Virus record (IMG/VR): IMGVR_UViG_3300022752_000015
Location: 62,001 to 126,000 of that record
Source of the DNA: a virus
Length of the DNA stretch: 64,000 bases
Reading direction: 5' to 3' (one strand)
Position numbers and translations under genes: made by a program
Part shown: in pieces, positions 1 through 7,428 of the stretch
Layout of the letters: each line of letters begins with the position of its first letter
Numbering within the stretch: position 1 is the first letter of the stretch
Notes under the pieces: model-generated
Database searches by the model: none
Told to the model about the DNA's origin: nothing
The model's input: only the letters and a program-made list of their open reading frames with translations

Positions 1-969
1 GTTCCAATGCTTCACATACGTGTCTAAAGCAATTTCATCCGTAAATCTGGGAGAAGATTGATGAGGTAACATTCCTGACAAGGGAACAGAAATAAATTCC
101 GCTATACCTTCATTGAGATCATCATCTTTAACCAACTTCGTAATTTTCATAGAAAAAACATCATGAGCTTTTGTGATGTATTCATTAGGTAATGAAGCTG
201 TTTCTAACAAGCTTTCTACCTGATCATTCTGCTCATCTGATTCTTGAACGTCATATTTAAACGATTCATTAAGCTCTAATTTGTCTCTGCGTTCTTCTTC
301 GTTGTCAGCCATTATCTCTACAACTTTTTTCATGAGCTTATAAGAGTCTATGTTGTAGCGATTGACGGATCTAGCGGCTGAACAATATTGATTTACCGCT
401 GCAGAAACCCACCCCGTGTCCAGGGTTCTACCATAGTCTTGTATCAATTTACGGGCTTTTGAATCATACCATGCGTCGCTAAGGAAAGATTCTCCTTCAG
501 GACTTGACGCAGCAGACTTAAGAGCAGGCTTACTCTCAGTAAGACGCTTTCGTTTTAAGATATCACGTAGGGTGTCATCTGTCGGATATTTTTTGATCGT
601 CTCTTCAATTAACTTGACGGGAGAGTTTTGCGCGGCGGCGGCTCGAACAAAAGGAACCTTATCATTAATAAATTTGCATGCTAGATGTTCTGGCAACAAT
701 CTAACAGCCAATCTCCTGATTTCTGGATTCTTGTGATGAGCTACTTTGAGAGCTGCGTTTGCAGAGAACTTTATGTAGTTTCTTCTACCAGTTCTTTCTA
801 GCACATCCAAACGATCGTTGGCTTGTTCAGACAAAGCCACCACGTCATTTGCAACAATCACAGTCGGTCCAAAGACTCTTTTTATCTCTGAACAAAATTC
901 TGCCACTGCTTTTTTCTCTTGTACCGTTTCTTCTACGATACGTTGTAAGTCAGTTATCTTCAAACGCAT
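1..969 (-). CDS. Partial protein with HEAT-like repeats and a shared N-terminal peptide
   Basis: A reading frame starts with ATG at 969 and stays open to the window edge, giving 323 codons with no stop, so the C-terminus lies outside. The N-terminus reads MRLKITDLQRIVEETVQ, which resembles the starts of three other proteins here (4586, 7420 and 17103). Residues from about 60 to 120 contain short helical units of the type VRAAAAQNSPVKLIEE, which look like HEAT or variant leucine-rich repeats. The remainder is hydrophilic and acidic, with no motif I recognise. By analogy with T4 internal head proteins it could be packaged in the capsid, but that is inference from the N-terminal peptide only. 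Confidence 0.75.
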   Translation of the reverse strand, partial: MRLKITDLQRIVEETVQEKKAVAEFCSEIKRVFGPTVIVANDVVALSEQANDRLDVLERTGRRNYIKFSANAALKVAHHKNPEIRRLAVRLLPEHLACKFINDKVPFVRAAAAQNSPVKLIEETIKKYPTDDTLRDILKRKRLTESKPALKSAASSPEGESFLSDAWYDSKARKLIQDYGRTLDTGWVSAAVNQYCSAARSVNRYNIDSYKLMKKVVEIMADNEEERRDKLELNESFKYDVQESDEQNDQVESLLETASLPNEYITKAHDVFSMKITKLVKDDDLNEGIAEFISVPLSGMLPHQSSPRFTDEIALDTYVKHWN

Positions 970-1043
970 GAATGCAAAACTCCTGTCATAACTATTATCC
1001 AACAGAAGATATTACATCATTGTTGAAAATAGAATATAAAGAT

Positions 1044-1574
1044 TTATGTGCCGACGAACAAAAACCAGTCATCATGCCATGAAGTAGACTTAGAAAGATC
1101 CCAATAATGAAGCGCGTTTGGTTCAACGGGAACTTTCAATAATTTCATGCCAGCTTCTTCAGGCGTCTTATTCCCTTTATTGTTGTTACAGTAACGACAT
1201 GCTGCAACGCAATTTTTCCACGTAGTAGCGCCACCTCGAGACGCAGGGTAGATGTGATCTACCGTTATGCCAGAATAGTTGAGCTCAATGCCGCAGTATT
1301 GACATTTCCAAGCATCACGATTGAATAAAACTTTCTTTTGAAATCTAGGTGGCTTAATATACTGCCTCTTATTCACGTAATACTTTAATCTTAAAACTGC
1401 AGGCAGTTGAATTCCTCGAGTCGGAGAGTTAACAATCTCATCCCAAAAGCAAGGCTCTCCTGTCATACCAGAAGCAACTTCAGCTCTACCTTTTAACATC
1501 AACTTAATAGCCCTAGAACCATCGATGAATTGTAAAGGTTCTCCATTAAAGTTTAAGAGAAGCGCTCTTTTCAT
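1044..1574 (-). CDS. HNH endonuclease
   Basis: This is a 176-residue protein with a C-terminal HNH nuclease domain. Cysteine pairs at about residues 91/94 and 126/129 would bind structural zinc. The core TVDHIYPASRGG (about 104-115), followed by WKNCVAACRYCNNNKG, carries the catalytic His and Asn positions. The N-terminal part (ALLLNFNGEPLQFI) matches the common bacterial and phage HNH family seen as free-standing genes. I chose ATG 1574 because AAAGGAG lies 8 bases upstream; an in-frame ATG at 1631 would overlap the phosphoesterase gene. It may be a homing-type or packaging-related nuclease; the sequence does not decide. Family assignment is firm, role is open. Confidence 0.88.
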   Translation of the reverse strand: MKRALLLNFNGEPLQFIDGSRAIKLMLKGRAEVASGMTGEPCFWDEIVNSPTRGIQLPAVLRLKYYVNKRQYIKPPRFQKKVLFNRDAWKCQYCGIELNYSGITVDHIYPASRGGATTWKNCVAACRYCNNNKGNKTPEEAGMKLLKVPVEPNALHYWDLSKSTSWHDDWFLFVGT

Positions 1575-1593
1575 GGAGGAAACTCCTTTAACT

Positions 1594-2427
1594 TTAAATA
1601 TCGATGATCCCTGCAATTTGTGGTGAACCATATTGAGAATTTCCGACGCGAACGTTCAAGTTGTTGAGCAAATACTCATCATAATGACTGTGAGAGTGTC
1701 CCGATAAAATCGTGAACTTAACACGTGGATAAGCTCTTGCTGCAGATAGTAACGTATCACCTAAGGTTTTAGATGTATACCACGGCAAAATTGAAGCAGA
1801 ATTTGTTGGTCCGTACTTCGTACTATTGTAGGATTCTTTAAAAGGAGGAACGTGCGAGACAACGATGACGTGTTCATTTTTGTCACGAATGGCAGCCTTT
1901 ATTCCATTTGCTATATGGTTTACAGACGCGCTGCATATCGCTCTTGAAATTTTTATTATCACATCTTTGTTTATCGATTTACCTCCCAACGAAGGAAGGA
2001 TTGCAGGAGAAAAATCTGCAATCCGTATCCAGTCATTCATGATAACATCACTGTCTCTGAAGTTACCATTCATCGCGTCATACCATCCATCATGACCGAC
2101 TAAAGCGACGTGAGGAGTCAATCTAACGTAAGGCGTCATGGCCAAGTATCTGGCGAATGACATTGATCGACATGCATCAGCCACACTCTTTCTAACCGAA
2201 AGAATATCTGAAAAATAGTAATCGTGATTACCAAGCACGAAATAAAAAGGTTTTTGTATGATGCTTTCTATGACTCTAAGGTGTTGTAACAAGTGAGGTG
2301 CTATAGTGATATCACCAGACAATATGAAAGACTCACATTCAGCACCTCGAACAGCAAGATCTTGCACCTTTGAAACAACATCATCAACGCAATCTAAATG
2401 TATATCAGTCGCCCATGCCAATCTCAT
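1594..2427 (-). CDS. Calcineurin-like metallophosphoesterase
   Basis: This 277-residue protein carries the full metallophosphoesterase signature in order: D8 and H10 (TDIH), SGD at about 37-39, GNHD at about 66-69, a later SHVPP histidine, and the terminal GHSHSH. These residues bind two metal ions and hydrolyse phosphomono- or diesters. The substrate cannot be read from the sequence; phage relatives include nucleases and cyclic-nucleotide or 2',3'-phosphate hydrolases. The ATG at 2427 has only a weak ribosome binding site. Its 3' end lies just upstream of the HNH gene, suggesting co-transcription. Confidence 0.88.
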   Translation of the reverse strand: MRLAWATDIHLDCVDDVVSKVQDLAVRGAECESFILSGDITIAPHLLQHLRVIESIIQKPFYFVLGNHDYYFSDILSVRKSVADACRSMSFARYLAMTPYVRLTPHVALVGHDGWYDAMNGNFRDSDVIMNDWIRIADFSPAILPSLGGKSINKDVIIKISRAICSASVNHIANGIKAAIRDKNEHVIVVSHVPPFKESYNSTKYGPTNSASILPWYTSKTLGDTLLSAARAYPRVKFTILSGHSHSHYDEYLLNNLNVRVGNSQYGSPQIAGIIDI

Positions 2428-2453
2428 AATTTAATTCTTTTATTAAGACGATG

Positions 2454-2702
2454 TTATTCTGATTGATTCAATCTCAATTGTAGTTGATTAATGATGTCAA
2501 AAGATTCATTAAGTTCTTTGTTTGCTGTCGTGAGCCTATTAAGAAACTTTTTCTTTTTATCATCAGACCAATTTTTAGAAGATTTTCTAGACATCACAGA
2601 CTCATATCTAGCAATCTTGTCCTGGGTGTTCAAATAGATCTTAGAATATTCTTTAAGTAAAGATTCCCAATATTCTTTTTGCGAGTTAAACTGTTTTTTC
2701 AT
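2454..2702 (-). CDS. Small coiled-coil protein, unknown function
   Basis: An 82-residue, charged, almost entirely helical protein with heptad-like spacing. It contains no cysteine and no motif I recognise. Its ATG overlaps the stop codon of the upstream DNA methyltransferase (ATGA), so translation of the two is probably coupled. That coupling could mean it works with the methyltransferase, but nothing in the protein itself shows this. Confidence 0.7.
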   Translation of the reverse strand: MKKQFNSQKEYWESLLKEYSKIYLNTQDKIARYESVMSRKSSKNWSDDKKKKFLNRLTTANKELNESFDIINQLQLRLNQSE

Positions 2703-3466
2703 TGTAACCTCTCTATCATCTTACCGAAGATCTCTTCATCTTTTTCGATAACAATAAATTTTCTACCAAGTTTGCGAGCGGCAAATGCAGTAGCACCACT
2801 ACCCGCGAATGGGTCAATGACGACATCTCCTGGATCTGTATGGACCTCTATAGGAATCTCTACCACACGAGCAGCTTTTTGAGTTGGGTGAAGTTTTCCC
2901 TTAAAAATCTCGTTAATGTCCATCCAAACGTTGGTTCGACGAAAGAACTCACTCTTGGCTGGATACTTTTCATTATATCCAGCGTATCCGCGCTTCGTTT
3001 CGAGGAGGGGAATATTAAACTTCAGGGGTTTCTTTGGATTTCCCTTGATGAAGTAGGCGAGTTCTTCACGCGTAAAGAGATAGTTGTTTTGGACTCCATA
3101 TGCCCGCTTCTTTGACCAGGTAATGAGATTGGCCATCTTAAAGTTATCGTCTTCAACTCGCGTGAGATACTTGATGAAAGGACGGAAATCAGGAAGTCCA
3201 ATACCTCCCCAGACATAGAATGCTCCTCCTTGAAGTAAGACCTCCGACCACAATCGTGTCCATTGGATCATGTGGTCGGCGTATTGGTCGTCAGTCATTT
3301 TTACTCGATCCCATTCCTGCATGACTATGTTGCCATACGGAGGATCTGTTGCGATCAGAGGTACGCCTCCTGTTTCACCTAGCCACGTTTTGACTTCTTC
3401 AATTGTATCTCTTGAAGAAGAATCGCCATTAATAGCAAGTCCATCTTTAAACTCAACTTTCTTCAT
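2699..3466 (-). CDS. DNA methyltransferase (N6-adenine/N4-cytosine type)
   Basis: A 255-residue methyltransferase. Motif IV is DPPYGN at about 41-46 and motif I is DPFAGSG at about 218-224. This order (catalytic motif before the AdoMet motif) is that of the beta group of amino-methyltransferases. KLHPTQKAARVVE precedes motif I, as is usual in the family. DPPY favours adenine-N6 as the target. No restriction endonuclease recognisable as its partner is adjacent, so it looks like an orphan phage methylase that would protect phage DNA or mark it. It is joined by ATGA overlaps to genes on both sides (3463-3888 and 2454-2702). Confidence 0.9.
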   Translation of the reverse strand: MKKVEFKDGLAINGDSSSRDTIEEVKTWLGETGGVPLIATDPPYGNIVMQEWDRVKMTDDQYADHMIQWTRLWSEVLLQGGAFYVWGGIGLPDFRPFIKYLTRVEDDNFKMANLITWSKKRAYGVQNNYLFTREELAYFIKGNPKKPLKFNIPLLETKRGYAGYNEKYPAKSEFFRRTNVWMDINEIFKGKLHPTQKAARVVEIPIEVHTDPGDVVIDPFAGSGATAFAARKLGRKFIVIEKDEEIFGKMIERLQ

Positions 3467-3888
3467 GTTGTTCTCCGTGCTCTCTTCTCAAAGCATGGAT
3501 CGCAGGCAGTGTGTATCCAACCTCTGTCATCTTGCTGTTTACCTGGATTTCCACAAGTTTCACAAATTTTATATGACATCGTCTCGGCAAATGAAATGAA
3601 AGCTTCTGTGATGTCATCACCTCCGGTGACATAAAAACGAAGACCACCAAATTTTTCTTTGACCTGTTGAGCGACAACCTGCAACGTTTCAAGAACAGTT
3701 ACATCTTGAATATTCTTAGAACGCCAATCAATATGAGATTGAATCCTGTTACAAAGCGTATCAATCAGTTCAAACCAGCCATCTTCACATTCAATTCCCC
3801 ACATATCCAGGGGTTCATCGCTGTGTTCAGACGTTTTAAAAATCTTTGGATATCTTTGTCGAAGCAAACGATCTTTTTCAGGCGACAT
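3463..3888 (-). CDS. Hypothetical protein with C-terminal zinc-ribbon-like cysteines
   Basis: A 141-residue protein whose last 35 residues carry CETCGNPG and CDPC, a likely four-cysteine zinc site. The central part contains EKFGGLRFYV. It resembles uncharacterised proteins common in phages and bacteria, for which I know no function. The stop codon overlaps the methyltransferase start (ATGA), indicating translational coupling. ATG 3888 is the natural start. Confidence 0.75.
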   Translation of the reverse strand: MSPEKDRLLRQRYPKIFKTSEHSDEPLDMWGIECEDGWFELIDTLCNRIQSHIDWRSKNIQDVTVLETLQVVAQQVKEKFGGLRFYVTGGDDITEAFISFAETMSYKICETCGNPGKQQDDRGWIHTACDPCFEKRARRTT

Positions 3889-3962
3889 GCAATTGATTAT
3901 ACATTACCGCCTTGAAAAATTTCAATCTTTCTTTTTTGCAGCGATGTTTCTTTACTTTTTCT

Positions 3963-3991
3963 AGATTGGGAAGTAATCTGTTTTCCAATCT
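3963..3991 (-). other. Hairpin downstream of 4053-4586
   Basis: AGATTGGGAA at 3963-3972 pairs with TTTCCAATCT at 3982-3991 (one G-U pair) around a 9-base loop. No U-rich run follows on the minus strand, so it is not a classical terminator. It may add to the stronger hairpin at 4004-4040. The whole gap 3889-4052 otherwise shows no gene. Confidence 0.4.
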
Positions 3992-4003
3992 ACTTTTAAA
4001 TGA

Positions 4004-4040
4004 GTTCATGCCAAAAACTTATAGTATTTTTGGCATGAAC
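4004..4040 (-). terminator. Long perfect hairpin, likely terminator of 4053-4586
   Basis: GTTCATGCCAAAAA at 4004-4017 and its exact complement at 4027-4040 form a 14-bp stem with a 9-base loop. It sits 12 bases past the stop codon of the alanine-rich gene. The run of A/T pairs is inside the stem rather than after it, so a terminator or an mRNA 3'-end stabiliser are both possible. Confidence 0.6.
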
Positions 4041-4052
4041 AAGGAAAATAAT

Positions 4053-4586
4053 TCAGGTTCCTATGCCTAACAAAGCCGCTGCTAAAGCATTCATGACTAT
4101 TGCTTCTGCTTCTACTTTGGCTGAGGCTTCATCTTTTCCTGATTTGACTTCACTTTTGATCAGCTGCGCAACTTGCTGTTTAATCATAGGTCCTAAAGTT
4201 GCTTTCAATTCAGCTGCGGCATTTTCAGCAGCTGCACGAACACCTGCGTCTTTAATGTCTCCTATTGCTTTTGCAGCTTCTTTACCAGCCGTTGCTATTG
4301 GTGCAACAATTTTTTGAGCAGCAGCTGAAATTTCTTTCCCTGCAGCTGTGGCCTTTTGAACTACTGCATCTTTAGCAGCTCCAGCGGCAGCTCCAGCTTT
4401 TTTGCCAGTTTCAGATCCAGCTCCTTTTAATCCTGCCCAAAGGTTACCAAGAAATCCTTCAGCCATAACCTCTTCAGCCAAATACATGGCACGGGCTTCT
4501 GACATTACCTGACCAGGCTGGACTGGTGTTACTCTTTGGTACTCTTCTTTAATGATTCTTCTAAGCTGATTATGAGTTATCTTCAT
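4053..4586 (-). CDS. Alanine-rich helical protein with possible capsid-targeting N-terminus
   Basis: A 177-residue protein beginning MKITHNQLRRIIKEEY, the clearest copy of the N-terminal peptide shared with genes starting at 969, 7420 and 17103. Residues from about 45 onward are Ala/Lys/Glu-rich and predicted helical (AGAAAGAAKDAV-type stretches), reminiscent of LEA-like or T4 internal-protein sequences. The end is hydrophobic (ALAAALLGIGT). A role inside the virion is inferred from the peptide and composition only. It is bracketed by hairpins at 4004-4040 and 4636-4668, so it may be its own transcription unit. Confidence 0.78.
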   Translation of the reverse strand: MKITHNQLRRIIKEEYQRVTPVQPGQVMSEARAMYLAEEVMAEGFLGNLWAGLKGAGSETGKKAGAAAGAAKDAVVQKATAAGKEISAAAQKIVAPIATAGKEAAKAIGDIKDAGVRAAAENAAAELKATLGPMIKQQVAQLIKSEVKSGKDEASAKVEAEAIVMNALAAALLGIGT

Positions 4587-4635
4587 TTTCTACTGGCTCC
4601 ACTCTTCGTTATATATATCAAATTCTCGTAAAAAT

Positions 4636-4668
4636 AAAAAAGGATCGAAACCAGCTCGATCCTTTTTC
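4636..4668 (-). terminator. Rho-independent terminator after the Hsp20 gene
   Basis: AAAAAGGATCGA and TCGATCCTTTTT form a 12-bp stem around a short loop, with T-rich sequence on either flank. It lies 19 bases past the Hsp20 stop codon and would work in the minus direction, separating Hsp20 from the alanine-rich gene. Confidence 0.8.
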
Positions 4669-4686
4669 GTTCTAAGTTTGCTGATT

Positions 4687-5040
4687 TTAGTGGACTTTAA
4701 TCTTTCTAGGCACAGATTCAGGCTTTTTTGGAAGATTTATTTCTAATAAGCCATCTTCTAATTTTGCTGTTATCGAAGATTCATCTACAGCAGAATTTAA
4801 AGAGTATGAATAAGAATATTCTTTGTTCGTTTTACTAGATTTAGCTTTTACTTTTAAACGTCTTCCTTCGACGGTGATGTCCAATTCAGATTGCTTCACA
4901 CCTGGCATTTCTAATTTAATGCTAGTTTCATCTACAGAATCTTGAACTTTTTTTTCTAATGGTCTCCCAAGATCTTCAAAAGTCTTAAAAACGTCTAGTA
5001 TGTCGTTTGAACGGTGTAAATCGTAATACCAAGTCAACAT
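4687..5040 (-). CDS. Small heat shock protein, Hsp20 family
   Basis: A 117-residue alpha-crystallin-type chaperone. The core domain shows KLEMPGVKQSELDITVEGRR (about 42-61), followed by the conserved LEDGLLEINLPKK near the end, where A-x-x-x-n-GvL in bacterial relatives aligns with AKLEDGLLEI. Such proteins hold unfolding proteins in an ATP-independent way. Hsp20 genes are known from T4-like cyanophages. AAGGAG lies about 8 bases upstream of ATG 5040. A terminator follows directly, so it ends a transcription unit. Confidence 0.92.
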   Translation of the reverse strand: MLTWYYDLHRSNDILDVFKTFEDLGRPLEKKVQDSVDETSIKLEMPGVKQSELDITVEGRRLKVKAKSSKTNKEYSYSYSLNSAVDESSITAKLEDGLLEINLPKKPESVPRKIKVH

Positions 5041-5137
5041 ATCAATTCTCCTTGTTAAAACGGCTTATACGTTGGGCGCCGTCGTTAGGATATTGATAAA
5101 CATTAAAAAAAAACTGAAAAGGACCAAACTAAAAAAT

Positions 5138-5506
5138 TTAGTAACCTTTTTCTACTCTATTGAAGTTTATCTCTCCCTTTTTCATGTAAGCTTGATATAA
5201 CTCTTCAATAGAGACTCCGCTAAGTATGGCGATTTCAAAAAAGTAGTGAAGAGCATCACATAACTCTTCAACGTAACTATCACGATCAAAATCTCGTAGA
5301 TCTGTCGCACGATGATCCTTCGAATTTTTTAACAGAAGATTTGCTTCAAACAACTCATGCATACATTCATGAGTAATAGACTTCAATATCTTTTGTCCAC
5401 TTTTTGTCGAAGTGTCGACTGGAAAGCTTGGAAATTCTCTTTTTTCTCTGAGTAAATCCATGAATTGCTTTTGCTGTTTCCACATCTCATCAAGTTTATC
5501 TGACAT
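5138..5506 (-). CDS. All-alpha (dimeric/MazG-like) dUTPase
   Basis: A 122-residue helical NTP pyrophosphohydrolase. HECMHELFEA (E47, E51) and EELCDALHYFF (E80/E81, D84) form the ExxxE...ExxD metal site of the all-alpha dUTPase/MazG fold. The C-terminus, YMKKGEINFNRVEKGY, matches the dimeric dUTPase family, where the repeated K/N-x-x-N-x-x-R segment contacts the nucleotide. It would convert dUTP (and perhaps dUDP) to dUMP, feeding ThyX. A second, unrelated trimeric dUTPase is encoded at 12471-14219. Its ATG overlaps the stop of a 26-codon frame upstream (TAATG). Confidence 0.85.
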   Translation of the reverse strand: MSDKLDEMWKQQKQFMDLLREKREFPSFPVDTSTKSGQKILKSITHECMHELFEANLLLKNSKDHRATDLRDFDRDSYVEELCDALHYFFEIAILSGVSIEELYQAYMKKGEINFNRVEKGY

Positions 5507-5586
5507 TATTCATCTCTTTCACCAGAAATATAAAACTTGAAACAAATCACGAACAAAGCTAAATTGATAGAAATCCAAAACATCAT
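5506..5586 (-). CDS. Candidate 26-residue membrane peptide
   Basis: A short frame begins with two methionines (ATG at 5586 and 5583) and reads MMFWISINLALFVICF, then a hydrophilic tail ending in GERDE. This gives one transmembrane segment with a charged end. It starts within two bases of the stop of 5588-5839 and its stop overlaps the next ATG (TAATG), exactly the spacing seen between certain genes here. There is no clear Shine-Dalgarno sequence, so re-initiation would be needed. Coding is inferred from spacing and composition. Confidence 0.45.
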   Translation of the reverse strand: MMFWISINLALFVICFKFYISGERDE

Positions 5587-5587
5587 A

Positions 5588-5839
5588 TCATTCAAAGACT
5601 AACACACCTTGAGAATCTTTCTTGTCTTTAAGGCTTTCTGCTTCTGCCAAATACTTCTTATGCATTTCAGAGACTTGCAACTCATACTTTGGATCTAGAG
5701 TGACAGTGTCAGGATTCGACTCATCTACAACAAGACGGACTTGCCTCATCAGGTCAGCACCATCAACTCCCAGCAAAAGAGCCTCTTGAAAGATTTGAAT
5801 CATTCTCATTGCAACTGCATCAGAAATTTTATAGCTCAT
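5588..5839 (-). CDS. Small hypothetical protein
   Basis: An 83-residue soluble protein beginning MSYKISDAVAMRMIQIFQ, mostly helical, with no motif I recognise. It lies between thymidylate kinase and the all-alpha dUTPase in a nucleotide-metabolism run, but no direct functional hint is visible. ATG 5839 is preceded by a weak purine-rich stretch. Confidence 0.7.
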   Translation of the reverse strand: MSYKISDAVAMRMIQIFQEALLLGVDGADLMRQVRLVVDESNPDTVTLDPKYELQVSEMHKKYLAEAESLKDKKDSQGVLVFE

Positions 5840-5894
5840 GTTTTTTGTCCTTCATGGAAATTTAAATCATCTATCTTCGATAGTACAATCACTA

Positions 5895-6476
5895 TTAAAA
5901 ATTTAATTCGCTCAATTTGGTTCTAATCTCTTCTGCAATGACTTCACGAGGTTGAGTGCAGTCAATCACCTTACAAGAAGCCGGGTGCTCTTTTGACCAT
6001 TCTAGATAAATTCTTCTCACGTTCTCTTGCAACTCAGCATCAGATTCATACACATCTTCAGCAGAGTGTTTGTGGGCAGGACCCAACAATAAAAAGGTGA
6101 ACTCAGGTCTTCTTAACCTAGCATGTAATTTTTCAGTGAACTCAGATGGAACTCCTGTTGCTTTACCATAAACGACCGTAGATAGACTCCATCTATCCAT
6201 TATGATATAATCGTAATTTTTCTCCAGCTTTCTCAAGCTGAACCATTGAAAAATCTGTCTATTAAAATACTGTAACCACTGAAAACATTTTGGAAACTTT
6301 TTTGCTAGCCCATTCCTTAGCATCCAATAGATGATGTGATAAACAAAATTAGAACGAATAGGAACCTCAATCGTTAAGACCTTGTAACCTCTCCATGATA
6401 AAAAATTAGAAAGAAAATTTGTTTGAGTTGCTTTACCAACTCTATCAGGACCTTCGATTACTATTAGCTTGGACAT
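5895..6476 (-). CDS. tmk: Thymidylate kinase
   Basis: A 193-residue dTMP kinase that makes dTDP from dTMP and ATP. The P-loop is GPDRVGKAT (residues 9-17), a variant of the usual G-x-D-G-x-G-K-x-T. The DR motif is IIMDRWSLSTVVYG, containing the substrate-binding Arg. I chose ATG 6476 (MSKLIVIEG) rather than the longer frame from 6515, because family members start right before the first beta strand and the longer start overlaps ThyX. It follows ThyX by 13 bases, so both steps of dTDP synthesis are adjacent. Confidence 0.9.
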   Translation of the reverse strand: MSKLIVIEGPDRVGKATQTNFLSNFLSWRGYKVLTIEVPIRSNFVYHIIYWMLRNGLAKKFPKCFQWLQYFNRQIFQWFSLRKLEKNYDYIIMDRWSLSTVVYGKATGVPSEFTEKLHARLRRPEFTFLLLGPAHKHSAEDVYESDAELQENVRRIYLEWSKEHPASCKVIDCTQPREVIAEEIRTKLSELNF

Positions 6477-6489
6477 AAGATTTAATCTT

Positions 6490-7149
6490 TCAAGAAAAAG
6501 GTTCTCTGATCTCACCGTTAACGACTAACCCAAAAGCTTCAAGAGTAGCAGGAAATGCTTTGGATGCTACGACAAGTTCCAACATCTGTTGTGCGATATT
6601 CCTTATCTCTAATTGAGCATGCTCAGAATACCGAAGCTTCAAAAAATGATAAAAGCTTCTAAAATTGAACATAACATCAGCAGTGATCTGATTACCATAA
6701 GGCAAATACAATCTTGCAGATTCTTTAGCACGCTTGCGTGACATACCTTTTCGCACAAGTCTATCAAGAGTTTCATGATATTTTTGTAAAGAATGATCCA
6801 TATGCATCACATATGCAATCGCTTCTTCATTATCCCAATCAACAGGAACATAGTACTTATCATCTTTCAATTCCTTGTACCTAGCTGATTCAGCATTGAT
6901 TGATACGCCAATTCTATGCTTGATTAAGTGTATGTGTGAAGCAACATCGCTGGTAACTAGAAAATGAATTGAAGATTTTTCAAAAACAGAATGGTGTTCA
7001 TTCTCAGCTAACATCTTCAACAAGGAAGGTATTCTATTCTTTTTTTCTTCAGTCAGATCTCTTGATGTTGATGTCCACGCGGAAAGCGCGTGGGTTTCAT
7101 CAGATCCGTAATACCCGATCAGCTCTACTTTATTATTTTGTGCAGGCAT
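6490..7149 (-). CDS. thyX: Flavin-dependent thymidylate synthase ThyX
   Basis: A 219-residue ThyX, which makes dTMP from dUMP using methylene-tetrahydrofolate, FAD and NADPH. EHHSVFE at about 51-57 and KHRIGVSINAESARY at 77-91 match the folate and flavin/dUMP-binding motifs. The first Arg of the canonical RHR signature is Lys here, a conservative change. YLPYGNQITADVMFNFRSFYHFL (given as positions about 149-171) is the conserved C-terminal block with the dUMP-contacting Arg. Length is typical of the family. It sits directly upstream of tmk and downstream of nrdJ. Confidence 0.94.
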   Translation of the reverse strand: MPAQNNKVELIGYYGSDETHALSAWTSTSRDLTEEKKNRIPSLLKMLAENEHHSVFEKSSIHFLVTSDVASHIHLIKHRIGVSINAESARYKELKDDKYYVPVDWDNEEAIAYVMHMDHSLQKYHETLDRLVRKGMSRKRAKESARLYLPYGNQITADVMFNFRSFYHFLKLRYSEHAQLEIRNIAQQMLELVVASKAFPATLEAFGLVVNGEIREPFS

Positions 7150-7156
7150 ATTTTTC

Positions 7157-7420
7157 TCAATGAGAAGATCTATTCAAAAACTCCGATAGTTTTTCGTCGA
7201 GTAACTTTTTTACTTCTTCTTCCAAGTCTTCAGATACTTTGTTAGCTAAAGCAATCATATAAGTACGATCAGCTGGTGATTTTACTTTAATGTGATTTAT
7301 CATCAATCGTTTAAGATCCTCAGAGCACTTTTCCGCCATTTGACGTAACATAAAGTCAGGAATTGTGCTAGAAAATTCTTCTTTTATTATCCTACGAAGA
7401 TCTTTGGCTTTTAATTTCAT
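7157..7420 (-). CDS. Small helical protein with possible capsid-targeting N-terminus
   Basis: An 87-residue protein starting MKLKAKDLRRIIKEEF, which shares the LRRIIKEE core with the protein at 4053-4586. The rest is charged and helical, ending in EEEVKKLLDEKLSEFLN. ATG 7420 was preferred over a start at 7444 because the shared peptide begins there. It lies between nrdJ and thyX but resembles neither, so it may simply be carried in this transcript. A role as an internal head protein is inferred from the N-terminus only. Confidence 0.72.
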   Translation of the reverse strand: MKLKAKDLRRIIKEEFSSTIPDFMLRQMAEKCSEDLKRLMINHIKVKSPADRTYMIALANKVSEDLEEEVKKLLDEKLSEFLNRSSH

Positions 7421-7428
7421 ATTACTAC

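Noticed and set aside
1044-3466. The HNH nuclease and DNA methyltransferase as a restriction-modification pair
   Set aside because: They are separated by two unrelated genes, and the HNH protein resembles common free-standing HNH nucleases, so there is no evidence for a matched pair.
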